A DNA stretch of 64,000 bases from Paracidovorax cattleyae (GTDB taxonomy: Bacteria > Pseudomonadota > Gammaproteobacteria > Burkholderiales > Burkholderiaceae_C). The stretch lies in assembly GCF_900104515.1 (NCBI RefSeq), contig NZ_FNJL01000033.1, positions 1 through 64,000 on the forward strand, given 5' to 3'. This document shows positions 43,467 through 52,297 of this stretch, piece by piece. The position numbers were made by a program, and so were the translations under genes. Below the pieces are notes generated by a model. It saw nothing but the letters and a program-made list of their open reading frames with translations. It was not told the origin of the DNA and did no database searches. How positions within the stretch are numbered: the first letter of the stretch is position 1; each line of letters starts with the position of its first letter.

Positions 43467-43556
43467 CGTTCGAGGCGATCGCCGCCGCGCGCGCCGCGCG
43501 TCGATAGAATTCCTCAACGACGCTCCCTGGGCGATGTCCCCCCTTCCCGAAGAAAG

Positions 43557-43847
43557 ATGCAGTGGATGAACGTTGAACCGGATGCCCTGATCGCCCGTGC
43601 GCCCGATTGCCTTGCCGCAGACATGGGCGAAGAGCTGGTCATCATGATCGCCGGGCGCGGCACTTATCTGGCGCTGGATTCGGTCGGTCGTGACGTCTGG
43701 TCGTGCATCGCCCTGCCCTGTTCGTTCCCGGCGCTGTGCGACTGCCTGGAGGGAATCTACGCGGGCGCCAGGGCCGCCATCGAGGCCGACGTGGCAGCGC
43801 TGCTCGGCAAGCTGCAGGAAGCTGGCGCGGTGGAGATCCGCCGGTGA
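43557..43847 (+). CDS. PqqD-family RRE protein (lasso B1-like)
   Basis: A 96-residue PqqD-like winged-helix protein. GRGTYLALDSVGRDVWSCIA near residue 33 and DVAALLGKLQEAGAVEIR at the end are the family hallmarks. In RiPP systems this RRE domain binds the leader peptide and presents it to the B2 protease. Its stop overlaps the GTG of the HPr-kinase-like gene by four bases. ATG 43566 is an alternative start. Its likely partner is the WTTPVV leader of the peptide at 39856-40011. Confidence 0.9.
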   Translation: MQWMNVEPDALIARAPDCLAADMGEELVIMIAGRGTYLALDSVGRDVWSCIALPCSFPALCDCLEGIYAGARAAIEADVAALLGKLQEAGAVEIRR

Positions 43848-44752
43848 GTCTCCACCATTACCAGTTGTGCGGATGGCACGTCCGCAGCGGCATCGCGCTG
43901 CCGGAGCTGCCGCCATGGCCCGGAGCCCTGGAAGCGCCGGAGGATATCTCCATCGAGGAAGGGCCGGTCCCGGACCGGCTCGATGCCTGCATGCAGGAAC
44001 CCTCCTGGCTGGAGGTGGGCGGGGATGGCACGGTCCTCATGCAGATCCCGGACCTGGTGCGCATCCACGTCCAGGGCGGGCGAAACATCCGCGTGCAGCG
44101 GTTGCGTCCGGACGATGCGGGCTGGCGCCTGTTCCTCCTTGGATCGGCACTGGCCTATCTGTGCCTGCAGCGCGGACTCTTCCCGCTGCATGCCGCCTGC
44201 TTGCGCATGGGGACGCGAACGCTGGCCATCGCGGGCCACGGTGGTGCCGGCAAGTCGACGCTGGCGGCTGTGCTGCTGCGACGGGGGCATGGCCTGCTCG
44301 GGGACGACCTCGCCGTGCTGGATGTGGCCGGCGGCGGTGGCCGTATCGAGGTACTTCCGGCATTCCCACGCCTCAAGCTCTGGCGCGAAGCCATGGATGC
44401 GCTGCGGATTCCGGGCGAAGGTGCGCCGCGGGTGCGCGAGGGGATGGACAAGTACGATCTGCGGCCGCAAGCGGGCTTCGATCCCGCTCCTGCGCCGCTC
44501 TGCGCCGTGCTGGTGCTGCGGGAAGGATCCGAAGTGGCTCTGCAGCGGCTTTCGCCTGCCGCCGCCGTGCCCGCCCTCCATGGGCACCTCGCGAGGCCTC
44601 GAGTGGCTGCGCGCATGGGCCTGCGGGATGCCCTTTTCGGCCAGGCCGCGTCCATCGGTCGCGTGGTGCCGGTCTGGACGCTGCAGCGTCCGCGCAGCTT
44701 CGATGCACTGGACGCCACGGCGGATCTGGTCGAGGCGCACTTCCGTACATGA
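43844..44752 (+). CDS. HPr-kinase-like peptide kinase
   Basis: A 302-residue P-loop protein. After a beta-rich N-terminal part, Walker A reads AIAGHGGAGKSTLAAVLLRR near residue 125 and the acidic Walker B is GLLGDDLAVLDV, as in HPr serine kinase/phosphorylase-like proteins of RiPP clusters. Such kinases are known to phosphorylate the C-terminal serine of paeninodin-type lasso precursors. The candidate precursor here ends in Ser. GTG 43844 overlaps the PqqD stop (GTGA), and the stop overlaps the sulfotransferase ATG, so the three are coupled. Confidence 0.82.
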   Translation: MSLHHYQLCGWHVRSGIALPELPPWPGALEAPEDISIEEGPVPDRLDACMQEPSWLEVGGDGTVLMQIPDLVRIHVQGGRNIRVQRLRPDDAGWRLFLLGSALAYLCLQRGLFPLHAACLRMGTRTLAIAGHGGAGKSTLAAVLLRRGHGLLGDDLAVLDVAGGGGRIEVLPAFPRLKLWREAMDALRIPGEGAPRVREGMDKYDLRPQAGFDPAPAPLCAVLVLREGSEVALQRLSPAAAVPALHGHLARPRVAARMGLRDALFGQAASIGRVVPVWTLQRPRSFDALDATADLVEAHFRT

Positions 44753-45600
44753 CGCGCCGCGGCATCTTCTGGATCGCTTCGTATCCCAAGTCCGGCAATA
44801 CCTGGGTCCGGTGCCTGATCGCCAGCCTGCAGTCCGGCGGTGCGCCCGTGCGGCTGGGCGGGCTGGGCGATACCGTGCCCAACTCCGCCGCGCGCGCCTG
44901 GATCGAGGCATGCATCGATGTGGGCAGCGGGGACATGCTGGCGTCCGAATTGAATGCGATGCGCGCCCAGTCCCACCGTGAGGAGGGCGCGCGGCGCCTT
45001 TGCATTCTCAAGGTGCACGATCGTTACGACCCGGGGCTGTTCCCTGCAGAGGTGACCCTTGGGACGATCCACATCGTGCGCGACCCCCGCGACGTGGCGC
45101 CCTCCTGGGCAGACCACATGGGGGTGGACGTGGACACGGCCATTGCCCGCATGGCGGACGATGCACTGACCCTGAGCCGCAGCATTGACTCTTTCCGGCC
45201 CCAGGCACCCCAGCGGTTCGGGTCGTGGTCCGGGCACGTGCGTTCCTGGCTGGACGATGCGCCGGGTCCCCGGCTGCTGCTGCGCTACGAAGCGCTGCTG
45301 GCCGATCCGCTGGGTGAAGCCGCGCGGCTTTCTCGCTTCATGGGTCTGTCGGTGGATGCGGATTGCGTGGCCCGCGCCGTGGATGCCTGCGATTTCGAGG
45401 CCTTGCGCGGCATCGAGGAGCGCGAGGGGTTCTCCGAGCGCCAAAAGGGGCAGCGGCGGTTTTTCCGGCAGGGCCGCTCCGGCGCATGGCGCGGCGTGCT
45501 GCAACCTGATCAGGCAGGACGGATCATGGGGGACCACGGGGCCATGATGCGGAGGCTGGGCTACGGTGCGGACACGTTGGCGGATCCTGTGCAGGCGTGA
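44749..45600 (+). CDS. Sulfotransferase-domain protein
   Basis: A 283-residue PAPS-dependent sulfotransferase. The 5'-phosphosulfate loop is IASYPKSGNTWVRCLIASLQ at the N terminus and the 3'-phosphate site is IVRDPRDVAPSWADHM near residue 108. The late segment EREGFSERQKGQRRFFRQG with RSGAWR is the usual C-terminal PAPS contact. It overlaps the kinase gene by four bases. A sulfotransferase is not a standard lasso gene, so sulfation of the peptide (Thr, Ser) or of a coupled polysaccharide is an open option. Confidence 0.9.
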   Translation: MTRRGIFWIASYPKSGNTWVRCLIASLQSGGAPVRLGGLGDTVPNSAARAWIEACIDVGSGDMLASELNAMRAQSHREEGARRLCILKVHDRYDPGLFPAEVTLGTIHIVRDPRDVAPSWADHMGVDVDTAIARMADDALTLSRSIDSFRPQAPQRFGSWSGHVRSWLDDAPGPRLLLRYEALLADPLGEAARLSRFMGLSVDADCVARAVDACDFEALRGIEEREGFSERQKGQRRFFRQGRSGAWRGVLQPDQAGRIMGDHGAMMRRLGYGADTLADPVQA

Positions 45601-46085
45601 AGCGCGAAGCACCCCTTGCTGAACCTCTGCCGACGCGAGCGATCCTGCAGGCCGGCCTGCGCCGTGGAGAGTGCAAGCCGATTCCACTGTCCCTCATGGT
45701 CTCTGCATTGCTCTGCTGTGGGGTGCCGTTATGCTGGCCCCGATGCGCGGGGTCCTGCAGGCAGCGCGCACTGCCGAGTCATCCTTGGAGGAGGGGAAGA
45801 AATCAAAACCGTTCGTTTGCCAGACAGGTCGGCACCGAGTGCGCCCAGGGCCGCCGCGGGGCCGGTGGGTGGTTGCCTTGCGGGCGGGCTGCGGCCAGAC
45901 TTGCCCAGGGAGCTTCCAGCCCCCGGACGGCCGGGTGGACGGGAGTGAGCCCGGTGAGGGCTACGTCGAGCCGCGGCGCTTCCGGCGACCATGTCAGCTG
46001 GTCTCCTGCATTCGCATGCATTCTTCGCATGTGGCAGGGAGAGGCTTGCAATGACCGTTGTCACGGCATCGAGGAGGAGGCTTTC
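45601..46085. other. 485-base gap inside the RiPP plus arm
   Basis: In a locus where most other genes overlap, this gap stands out. It has a possible promoter (TTGCTC and TATGCT about 16 bases apart near 45,710-45,740) and a GGAGGAGGGG purine tract near 45,790 that resembles a ribosome site but is followed by ATC rather than a start codon. No precursor-like peptide or known riboswitch was recognised. Confidence 0.45.
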
Positions 46086-47141
46086 ATGCACGCGCTGGCG
46101 CGGCACCGGATGGCGCTGGCGCTGCCCTCCGCGGGCCGGCTCGATGCTCTCCTGCCGTCGAAGCTATGCAGGGCATTGCGTGAACGCCAGCGCAGCATGG
46201 CCCTGCGCGCGCTGCAGCACACTGCGGCTGTGCGCGGCATCGTTGATGCGCTGCGGGGGGCCGGCATCCGGTTCTGCCTGGTCAAGGGCCAGGGGTATGC
46301 AGCGCTTTTCGGCGATCCCCTGCGCCGCGAGGCGAGCGACATCGACGTGCTGGTCGATCCGGAGAGCGTCGCCCGGGCACTGCCGCCGCTGCAGGCCATC
46401 GGCTACCTGCCCGACTCCGCGGCGGTGGCGGACCTGGACCGCTACGGCATCCACCACCATGACCTGCCGCTGCGCCATGCCGCCACGGGGGTGGTGGTGG
46501 AACTGCACCTGCGGCTCGCCAACCGGCGAAGCCAGTTCCGCCTGGAAGGGGCGGCGCTCTGGGAGCGGCATGTCACCACGGTGAGGCTGGGCGGAACCGA
46601 GGTTCTCACGCTGGCGCCACCTGCCGCCGTGGCCTATGCCGCATTCCATGGCACCAAGCACCACTGGCACCGTGCCTTCTGGCTGGTGGACATGGCCCTG
46701 GCGTTGCGCAGTACCACGCTGGACTGGGACGCCACGCTCGCGCTGGCCCGGCAGTTGGGCGTCGAGCGTTCCCTGGCGATGGCCGCGTTGCTCGTGGAGG
46801 CCACGCTGGGCGTGGAGGTGCCTGCCGTGCTGCGCGGGCAGCCCGCGTTGCTGCACGCGGCCCGTCCCGCGGCCGATGCGCTGCTGCCGCACCTGGATGC
46901 GCTGGGCTCCGACCGCGGCGCGGAACTGGCGGCGAGGATGGGCGGTATTGGCTACCTGCGTTGGCTGGTGTCGCTGCAGTCGGGCTGGCGCGGGCGCCTG
47001 CGGCTGGTCGCTGTCCTGCTGGCCCCCACCGACGATGATCGCGCCGCGCTGGCCCTGCCCAGCCCGCTGGAGTGGGCCTATCCGGTGGTGCGGGCCTTGC
47101 GGCTGGCCGCGCGCCACCTCGCCAGGCGCCGGCGCGTCTGA
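46086..47141 (+). CDS. Nucleotidyltransferase-fold protein of lasso-cluster type
   Basis: A 351-residue protein of the nucleotidyltransferase family common in RiPP clusters. CLVKGQGYAALFGDPLRREA then SDIDVLVDP near residue 80 carries the DxD metal site, and HDLPLRHAATGVVVELHLRL holds the third carboxylate. In the pseudomycoidin-type lasso clusters such an enzyme modifies the phosphorylated C terminus. The ATG at 46086 has a GAGGAGGAGG site. It follows a long gap and is 127 bases upstream of the B2 gene. Confidence 0.85.
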   Translation: MHALARHRMALALPSAGRLDALLPSKLCRALRERQRSMALRALQHTAAVRGIVDALRGAGIRFCLVKGQGYAALFGDPLRREASDIDVLVDPESVARALPPLQAIGYLPDSAAVADLDRYGIHHHDLPLRHAATGVVVELHLRLANRRSQFRLEGAALWERHVTTVRLGGTEVLTLAPPAAVAYAAFHGTKHHWHRAFWLVDMALALRSTTLDWDATLALARQLGVERSLAMAALLVEATLGVEVPAVLRGQPALLHAARPAADALLPHLDALGSDRGAELAARMGGIGYLRWLVSLQSGWRGRLRLVAVLLAPTDDDRAALALPSPLEWAYPVVRALRLAARHLARRRRV

Positions 47142-47268
47142 CGGTGCGAGGCCACCTGGATGCAGCGTCTTTCTCCTGCGTTGTGCGAGCCCGCCGTATC
47201 CGCTGTAATGCGTGGCATTCCCTGCGTGGCGGCGTGCCGCCTGCATTCTTCCGAACGGATGTCCCTGC

Positions 47269-47745
47269 GTGTCTGATGTGCTGCCCCTGAGGCGCCTGCG
47301 TGCGTTCCTGCGCCTTCCGCGTTTCGAGCGCTGCCTGTTCTTCCCGGCCTGGCTGCTGCTGGGGCTTGCGCGGGTGGCCGTCCTCTGCCTGGGGTTCCGG
47401 CGGCTCGCACCCTGGCTGGGGCGCGCGGTCGCCGAGACGCCGTCCCTGCCCCCCCTGGAGCAGCGCGGATGGAGGCGCGCACAGCAAATCGGCCGCACAT
47501 TGCGCCTGGCCGCGCGGCACACGCCCTGGCAGTCGAACTGCCTGGCCCAGGCGCTGGCGGCGCGCTGTCTGCTCGGAGTGTTCGGGATTCCCCATGCGGT
47601 GTGTTTCGGTGTGGCGCGCTTGGACGCGTCGCAACTGCAGGCGCATGCCTGGGTCGTCGCAGGGCAGGGTTTCGTGACCGGTGGCGTCGGCGCGCAGCGC
47701 TTCACCTGCACGGGATGCTTCGTCGTCGGTGCGGAGGGCGCGTGA
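47269..47745 (+). CDS. Lasso peptide B2-type transglutaminase-like protease
   Basis: A 158-residue transglutaminase-like cysteine protease. The catalytic Cys is in TPWQSNCLAQALAARCLLG near residue 84 and the His is in LQAHAWVVAGQGFVTGG, the arrangement of lasso B2 proteins that cut the leader. The N-terminal hydrophobic stretch RCLFFPAWLLLGLARVAVLC may bind the membrane. Start is GTG at 47269. Its stop overlaps the GTG of the ABC exporter gene, so protease and exporter are made together. Confidence 0.9.
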   Translation: MSDVLPLRRLRAFLRLPRFERCLFFPAWLLLGLARVAVLCLGFRRLAPWLGRAVAETPSLPPLEQRGWRRAQQIGRTLRLAARHTPWQSNCLAQALAARCLLGVFGIPHAVCFGVARLDASQLQAHAWVVAGQGFVTGGVGAQRFTCTGCFVVGAEGA

Positions 47746-49496
47746 CGGGACCTTGGAAGGCATTGGCACGGCTCCTGGCCTGGGCGCCGGCGCGCTGGCG
47801 CGTGGCGTTGTTCCTGCTGATGCTGGTGGCAGGCGCCACCGAGGGCATCGGCGTGCTGTTGCTCGTGCCCCTGCTGGGGATGTTGCAGGGTGATTCCGTG
47901 GCGGCATCGGGCGCCGCCGCGCGGGGCGTCGTCCAGGCCGGGGCATCGCTGGGCCTGCCCTCGGGGGCGCCGCTGCCGTTGCTGGCACTGTTCTGTGCGC
48001 TGATCCTGCTGCGCAACGCGATCCAGTATGCACGGGAGTGCGCCGCTGCGCGGTTGCAGCAACAGGTGGCGGATCGGCTGCGCGAGGCCAGCTTCTCGGC
48101 ACTGCTCGGTGCGCAGTGGCGCTGGGTGGTCGCGCAGCGCACGGCGGAGCAGGCGAACCTCCTGCTCAGCGACGTCGCGCGCATCGGCATCGGCCTGGGC
48201 CACGGCATGGGCATGCTGGCGTCTCTGGCCACCGCTGCGGTATATCTGCTTGCCGCGTTCGCGCTGCACTGGAGGCTGGCGCTCGCCAGCGCCCTGGGTG
48301 GCGCGCTGCTGCTGGCCCTGCTGGCAGGGCACCGGCGCGGGGTGATGGCCCTGGGGCGGCAGCTCACCGTGGCGAGCCAGCGTCTGCACGCCAGCCTGCA
48401 CGGCAGCCTGGCCGGATTGCGTCTGGCCAAGATCCTGGGCGCAGAGGAGCGTTACCGGGCCTGGGTCGCGGGCGACGCGGGCCGGCTGCGCGACCAGCAA
48501 CTGCGTTTCGCCACGGGGCTGAGCCTGTCGAAGGCCCTGCTGCACAGCGCCGGCGCGCTGCTGCTGGCGACCTATGTCTACCTGGGGCTGCGGGTGTGGG
48601 CCGTGCCGGTTGCCGAGCTGCTCACGCTGGTGCTGGTGTTCGCCCGCCTCCTGCCATTGCTGGCGACGGGTCACCAGCAACTGCAGATGTGGCTGCATGC
48701 GGCGCCAGCCTTCGCCGGGGTGGAGCGCCAGCTGGCCGAGGCCCGCGCCTGGGCCGAACCGGAAGGGGGCGCCCAGCAGGCGGTGCCCGCCGCACGGACA
48801 GCGATAGCCCTGCGCGGCGTCGTAGTGCGCTACGAAGGCCGTGAGGTCCGGACGCTGGACGATGTCTCGCTGACGTTGCCTGTACGGACGACCACCGCCA
48901 TCGTCGGCGCCTCCGGTGCCGGCAAGAGTACCCTGGCCGACGTGCTGTGCGGATTGCTGGGCCCGGACGGGGGCGCGCTGGAAGTCGATGGCGTGCCGCT
49001 GGACGCCCGTGAACGCCGTGCCTGGCGGCGTGCCGTCGCCTATGTGTCGCAGGACACTTTCCTGTTCAACGACAGCGTGCGCAGCAATCTGCTGCTGGCC
49101 GCGCCCGATGCCGATGACGAAGCATTGCGACGCGCCCTGGAACAGGCCTGTGCGCAGTTCGTGCATGCCCTGCCGCAGGGGTGGGACACGGTGGTGGGGG
49201 AGCGCGGCGCGCAGCTGTCCGGCGGCGAGCGGCAGCGCATCGCGCTGGCGCGCGCGCTGCTGCAGCGACCGGCGCTGCTGATCCTCGACGAGGCCACCAG
49301 CGCGCTGGACCACGACAACGAAGCGCGCGTACGCGAAGCCATCGAGCGGCTACATGGCGACTTGACCGTGGTCGTCATCGGCCATCGGATCGCCCTGCTG
49401 GAGCAGGCCGACCGTGTCGTGCTGCTGGAGCGGGGACGCATCCGCGTGCAGGGGCGGTGGGATGAGGTGGCACCGCACTGGATGGGTGCGCGGTGA
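47742..49496 (+). CDS. ABC exporter, fused membrane and ATPase domains (lasso D-like)
   Basis: A 584-residue half-transporter. Six membrane helices fill residues 15-300. The ATPase follows, with Walker A GASGAGKSTLADVL near residue 387, signature QLSGGERQRIALARALL, Walker B LLILDEATSAL and switch histidine in VVIGHRIALL. No N-terminal C39 peptidase is fused, consistent with a separate B2 protease. It begins with GTG 47742 overlapping the B2 stop. It would export the mature peptide and give immunity; a polysaccharide role is a less likely alternative. Confidence 0.92.
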   Translation: MTGPWKALARLLAWAPARWRVALFLLMLVAGATEGIGVLLLVPLLGMLQGDSVAASGAAARGVVQAGASLGLPSGAPLPLLALFCALILLRNAIQYARECAAARLQQQVADRLREASFSALLGAQWRWVVAQRTAEQANLLLSDVARIGIGLGHGMGMLASLATAAVYLLAAFALHWRLALASALGGALLLALLAGHRRGVMALGRQLTVASQRLHASLHGSLAGLRLAKILGAEERYRAWVAGDAGRLRDQQLRFATGLSLSKALLHSAGALLLATYVYLGLRVWAVPVAELLTLVLVFARLLPLLATGHQQLQMWLHAAPAFAGVERQLAEARAWAEPEGGAQQAVPAARTAIALRGVVVRYEGREVRTLDDVSLTLPVRTTTAIVGASGAGKSTLADVLCGLLGPDGGALEVDGVPLDARERRAWRRAVAYVSQDTFLFNDSVRSNLLLAAPDADDEALRRALEQACAQFVHALPQGWDTVVGERGAQLSGGERQRIALARALLQRPALLILDEATSALDHDNEARVREAIERLHGDLTVVVIGHRIALLEQADRVVLLERGRIRVQGRWDEVAPHWMGAR

Positions 49497-49951
49497 GCAT
49501 GCCGGACAGGATGCGCGCATGGCGCCGGCTGCTTCCTGCGCACCGGCATGCAGGCGCGTGCGCGCTGTCGGCACAGTGGTTGTCCGTTGTCTTCGTTGCG
49601 GCCGTGTCCCTGGCACTGTCGGTATGGCCGGCCCGGTGCATGGAGCCGTCGGGGTTCGGCCGCTATGCCTATCTGCTGAACCTGGCGACGCTGCTGGCGC
49701 TGGTGCGGGATGCCGGCCTGCGCACCCTCGTGATGCGCGAACGCGTGGCGTGCTGCCGCCCCATTGGCGCTGTTCTTTTTTTCGGCGCCTGCGGCTCGCC
49801 CGCCCGCATGCCGTCACCGCGCAGCGGCCGTACGCCAGGACGTCGCCGGCCGCCGTCGGGGTGGGTTCGGGTCTTGCCGTGGCTGGCTGGCCTGCTGTCC
49901 GGAGCGGCATACCGCGCAGTGGGGGAGGGCTGGCGGCCCGCAGTTTCCTGA
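49493..49951 (+). pseudogene. Truncated oligosaccharide flippase-like fragment
   Basis: The first half of this 152-codon frame fits the N terminus of a Wzx-type flippase: membrane helix WLSVVFVAAVSLALSVWPAR, then GFGRYAYLLNLATLLALVRD and AGLRTLVMRER. After about residue 84 the sequence turns into Arg/Pro-rich nonsense and stops. Other frames downstream also give no good continuation. GTG 49493 overlaps the exporter stop. It looks like the stub left by a deletion or frameshift; a functional flippase is encoded at 52294-53640. Confidence 0.6.
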
Positions 49952-50090
49952 CACTTCTGCATGCCTGTGGATATGGTACAACCTGCTACATCCCTTCCGC
50001 CGCGCTGGAGGTTCCGCGCGCTTGGCCGACTGGCGCCATGCCGATGCAGCCCAGGCGTTCAGACATGCCGCCACCCATCCGATACCAACA

Positions 50091-51344
50091 ATGAACGACG
50101 TGCGTGAGCGAAGCGGCGATGTGTCGCTGGGTGATCTGCTGCTGGAGCTGCTGCGCTTCTATCGCGACTTCGGTTTGCTGCTGGTGCCGGTAGCGCTGGT
50201 GGCTGCACTGGTGGCTGGTGGGCTGGCCCTGCGCTACCCGCTCTACGGCGCCACCGCGCTGCTGGAGACGCCTCAGATGTCGCTGGACCAGTGGCGCAGG
50301 CTGCTGCCCATGCTGTCGGACCGCCAGCTGGTGGCGGCCACGCTGGCCGATGCCTCCCTGCCCGACGGCGCGGCTCCCCGGCTGCAAAGGCCGTTCCAGC
50401 AGCCGCGCTACTGGAGCACGCGGGTGGGCTACCGCAGCACGGTGGGGCGGGACGATATCCGGGAGCAGATCAACATCGATCCCAAGAAAATCGGGGCACT
50501 GGGGCTGGAGGTTTCGCTCAATGTGCGCGACGAAGCCGCTGCGGCGCAGCAGTTCGCCGTGATCGCATCGCACATCCGCCAGGTCATGCTCTGGGGTGAC
50601 CTGCGTGAATACCTGGACCGGCTGCGGCAGGAGGTGCTGGAACAGCGCTCGCAGCTGCAGATCGAGCAGATCCGGCGGCAGTTCGCCATCGAGCAGGGCC
50701 AGAAGCAGGTGGAGGACATGCACCGGCTGCTGCAGCAGTATCCGGAACTGCGCCGCAGCGAAGTGAACACGGTGGTGTCGGTGGGCGATGGCGGTGGGCG
50801 GTACCTGTCGCCGCTGGCCCAGATCGTGGCGCTGGAATCCACTATGTCCGATACCCGATCGCAGCTGCGCAAGGGGGTGCGTGAACTCGAGCAGCTGCAG
50901 TGGAAGCAGCGCTTCCTGGATCGCGTCGATGCGCGCCTGGATGGGCTGGCCTCGGGCAAGGAACTGGCCCGCTGGATGGAGCAGTGCCTGGCCGGCCTGT
51001 TCCCTGCCGATACCGCAGAGAACACGGCGCAGCGGCAGGCCGGCAGCGAGATCCGGATGAACCTGGAGCAGTCGCTCTCCAGGGCCGGTCAGCTGCGCTA
51101 CAAGGCTTTGCCGGCGCTGCCGGTTGCACCGCTGCCATCGCGGCGCCATTCCTTCGTCGCCGCGGCGGTATTCGCCGGCACGCTCCTGGCGCTGTCCATG
51201 GCATTGGGAAGCTATGTGGCACTGCGCCGTGCGGGCGGGGCGCCGGGGACCTGGTCCGCCCGCCAGGATCCGCTCTTCGCCTGGCTGCCGGAGCGCCTGC
51301 GGCGCAGGCTGCCGGCGGGCGGGGCCGAGGGAGGCCGCGCGTGA
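50091..51344 (+). CDS. Wzz/chain-length-determinant-like protein
   Basis: A 417-residue inner-membrane protein. One helix lies near residues 28-49 (LLLVPVALVAALVAGGLAL) and a second near 358-380 (SFVAAAVFAGTLLALSMALG), with a long periplasmic part between. Residues about 175-220 form a likely coiled coil (DLREYLDRLRQEVLEQRSQL). This is the topology of Wzz and GNVR polysaccharide co-polymerases. It lacks a fused tyrosine kinase. It couples by GTGA overlap to the epimerase gene downstream. Confidence 0.82.
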   Translation: MNDVRERSGDVSLGDLLLELLRFYRDFGLLLVPVALVAALVAGGLALRYPLYGATALLETPQMSLDQWRRLLPMLSDRQLVAATLADASLPDGAAPRLQRPFQQPRYWSTRVGYRSTVGRDDIREQINIDPKKIGALGLEVSLNVRDEAAAAQQFAVIASHIRQVMLWGDLREYLDRLRQEVLEQRSQLQIEQIRRQFAIEQGQKQVEDMHRLLQQYPELRRSEVNTVVSVGDGGGRYLSPLAQIVALESTMSDTRSQLRKGVRELEQLQWKQRFLDRVDARLDGLASGKELARWMEQCLAGLFPADTAENTAQRQAGSEIRMNLEQSLSRAGQLRYKALPALPVAPLPSRRHSFVAAAVFAGTLLALSMALGSYVALRRAGGAPGTWSARQDPLFAWLPERLRRRLPAGGAEGGRA

Positions 51345-52297
51345 GCCGGGTGCTGGTGACCGGTGCGGCCGGCATGATCGGGCGGCGGCTGGTGGCCGTG
51401 CTGCAGCAGCGCGGAGACACCGTCGCGGGCCTGGACGACCTGTCGAGTGGCATGGCGATGCCTCCGGGGCTGGAGGCCGCAGCGGTGGCGGACGTGCGCG
51501 ACACCGCCGCGGTCACGTCGATGCTGCGCGACCTCCGGGCCGATGCGCTGGTGCACCTGGCCGCCGTGCACCACATTCCCACCTGCGAGACCCGGCGCAT
51601 GCACTGCCTGCAGGTGAACGTGGTGGGAACCGAAAGCGTGCTGCAGGCGGCGGGCGAGGCGGATGTGCGGCAGGTGGTGATCGCTTCCAGCGGCGCGGTG
51701 TACGCCTGGGGTTGCGAAGCGCTGGCGGAAGACCACAGTCCCACGGAGGCGCGCGATAACTATGCGCTGTCCAAGCTGTGCAACGAGGGCCAGTTGCGCC
51801 TTTGGTGCGGCCTGGGCGCCGGGCGCCGCGGCCGCGTCGCGCGCCTGTTCAACTGCATTGCGCACGATGATCCGAATGCCCACCTGATCCCCGATGTGCT
51901 GGCGCAAATCAACGCCGACCCGTCGGCGGAGCCGCTGCTGCGGCTGGGCAACCTGGAGCCGCGCCGGGACTACATGCATGCCGACGAAGCCGCTGCGGGG
52001 CTGGCCGCATTGCTCGACGACGCCCGTGCCGACGCCGCATTCGACGTGTTCAACCTGTGCTCGGGCGTGGAGCATTCGGTGGGCGAGCTGGTGTCGGACA
52101 TCGGCGCGCTGCTCGGACGCAGGCCCCGCGTGGAAGCGGACCCGCGGCGCAAGCGCCCCCATGACCGCGCGCACCAGCTGGGTGATCCGGCCAAGGCGGC
52201 AGCGCTGCTGGGCTGGAAAACCCGCTGGACCCTGCGCGAGGCGCTGGAGCGCACGCTGGCACCCCGGCGCGGCGCGATGGTCCGGCAAGGCTCGTGA
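51341..52297 (+). CDS. NAD-dependent epimerase/dehydratase (extended SDR)
   Basis: A 318-residue nucleotide-sugar epimerase-type protein. The NAD loop is VLVTGAAGMIGRRLVAVLQQ at the N terminus. The catalytic serine and tyrosine lie in VIASSGAVYAWG and DNYALSKLCNEGQL (YxxxK). LIPDVLAQINADPSAEPLLR and RRDYMHADEAA are typical substrate-binding pieces. It would make an activated sugar for the surface polysaccharide. Start is GTG 51341 (GTGA with the Wzz stop), and its own stop overlaps the next GTG. Confidence 0.92.
   Translation: MSRVLVTGAAGMIGRRLVAVLQQRGDTVAGLDDLSSGMAMPPGLEAAAVADVRDTAAVTSMLRDLRADALVHLAAVHHIPTCETRRMHCLQVNVVGTESVLQAAGEADVRQVVIASSGAVYAWGCEALAEDHSPTEARDNYALSKLCNEGQLRLWCGLGAGRRGRVARLFNCIAHDDPNAHLIPDVLAQINADPSAEPLLRLGNLEPRRDYMHADEAAAGLAALLDDARADAAFDVFNLCSGVEHSVGELVSDIGALLGRRPRVEADPRRKRPHDRAHQLGDPAKAAALLGWKTRWTLREALERTLAPRRGAMVRQGS

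Noticed and set aside
45671-46054. Open frame in the gap before the nucleotidyltransferase gene as a possible second precursor
   Set aside because: No leader motif, poor start context and irregular composition.
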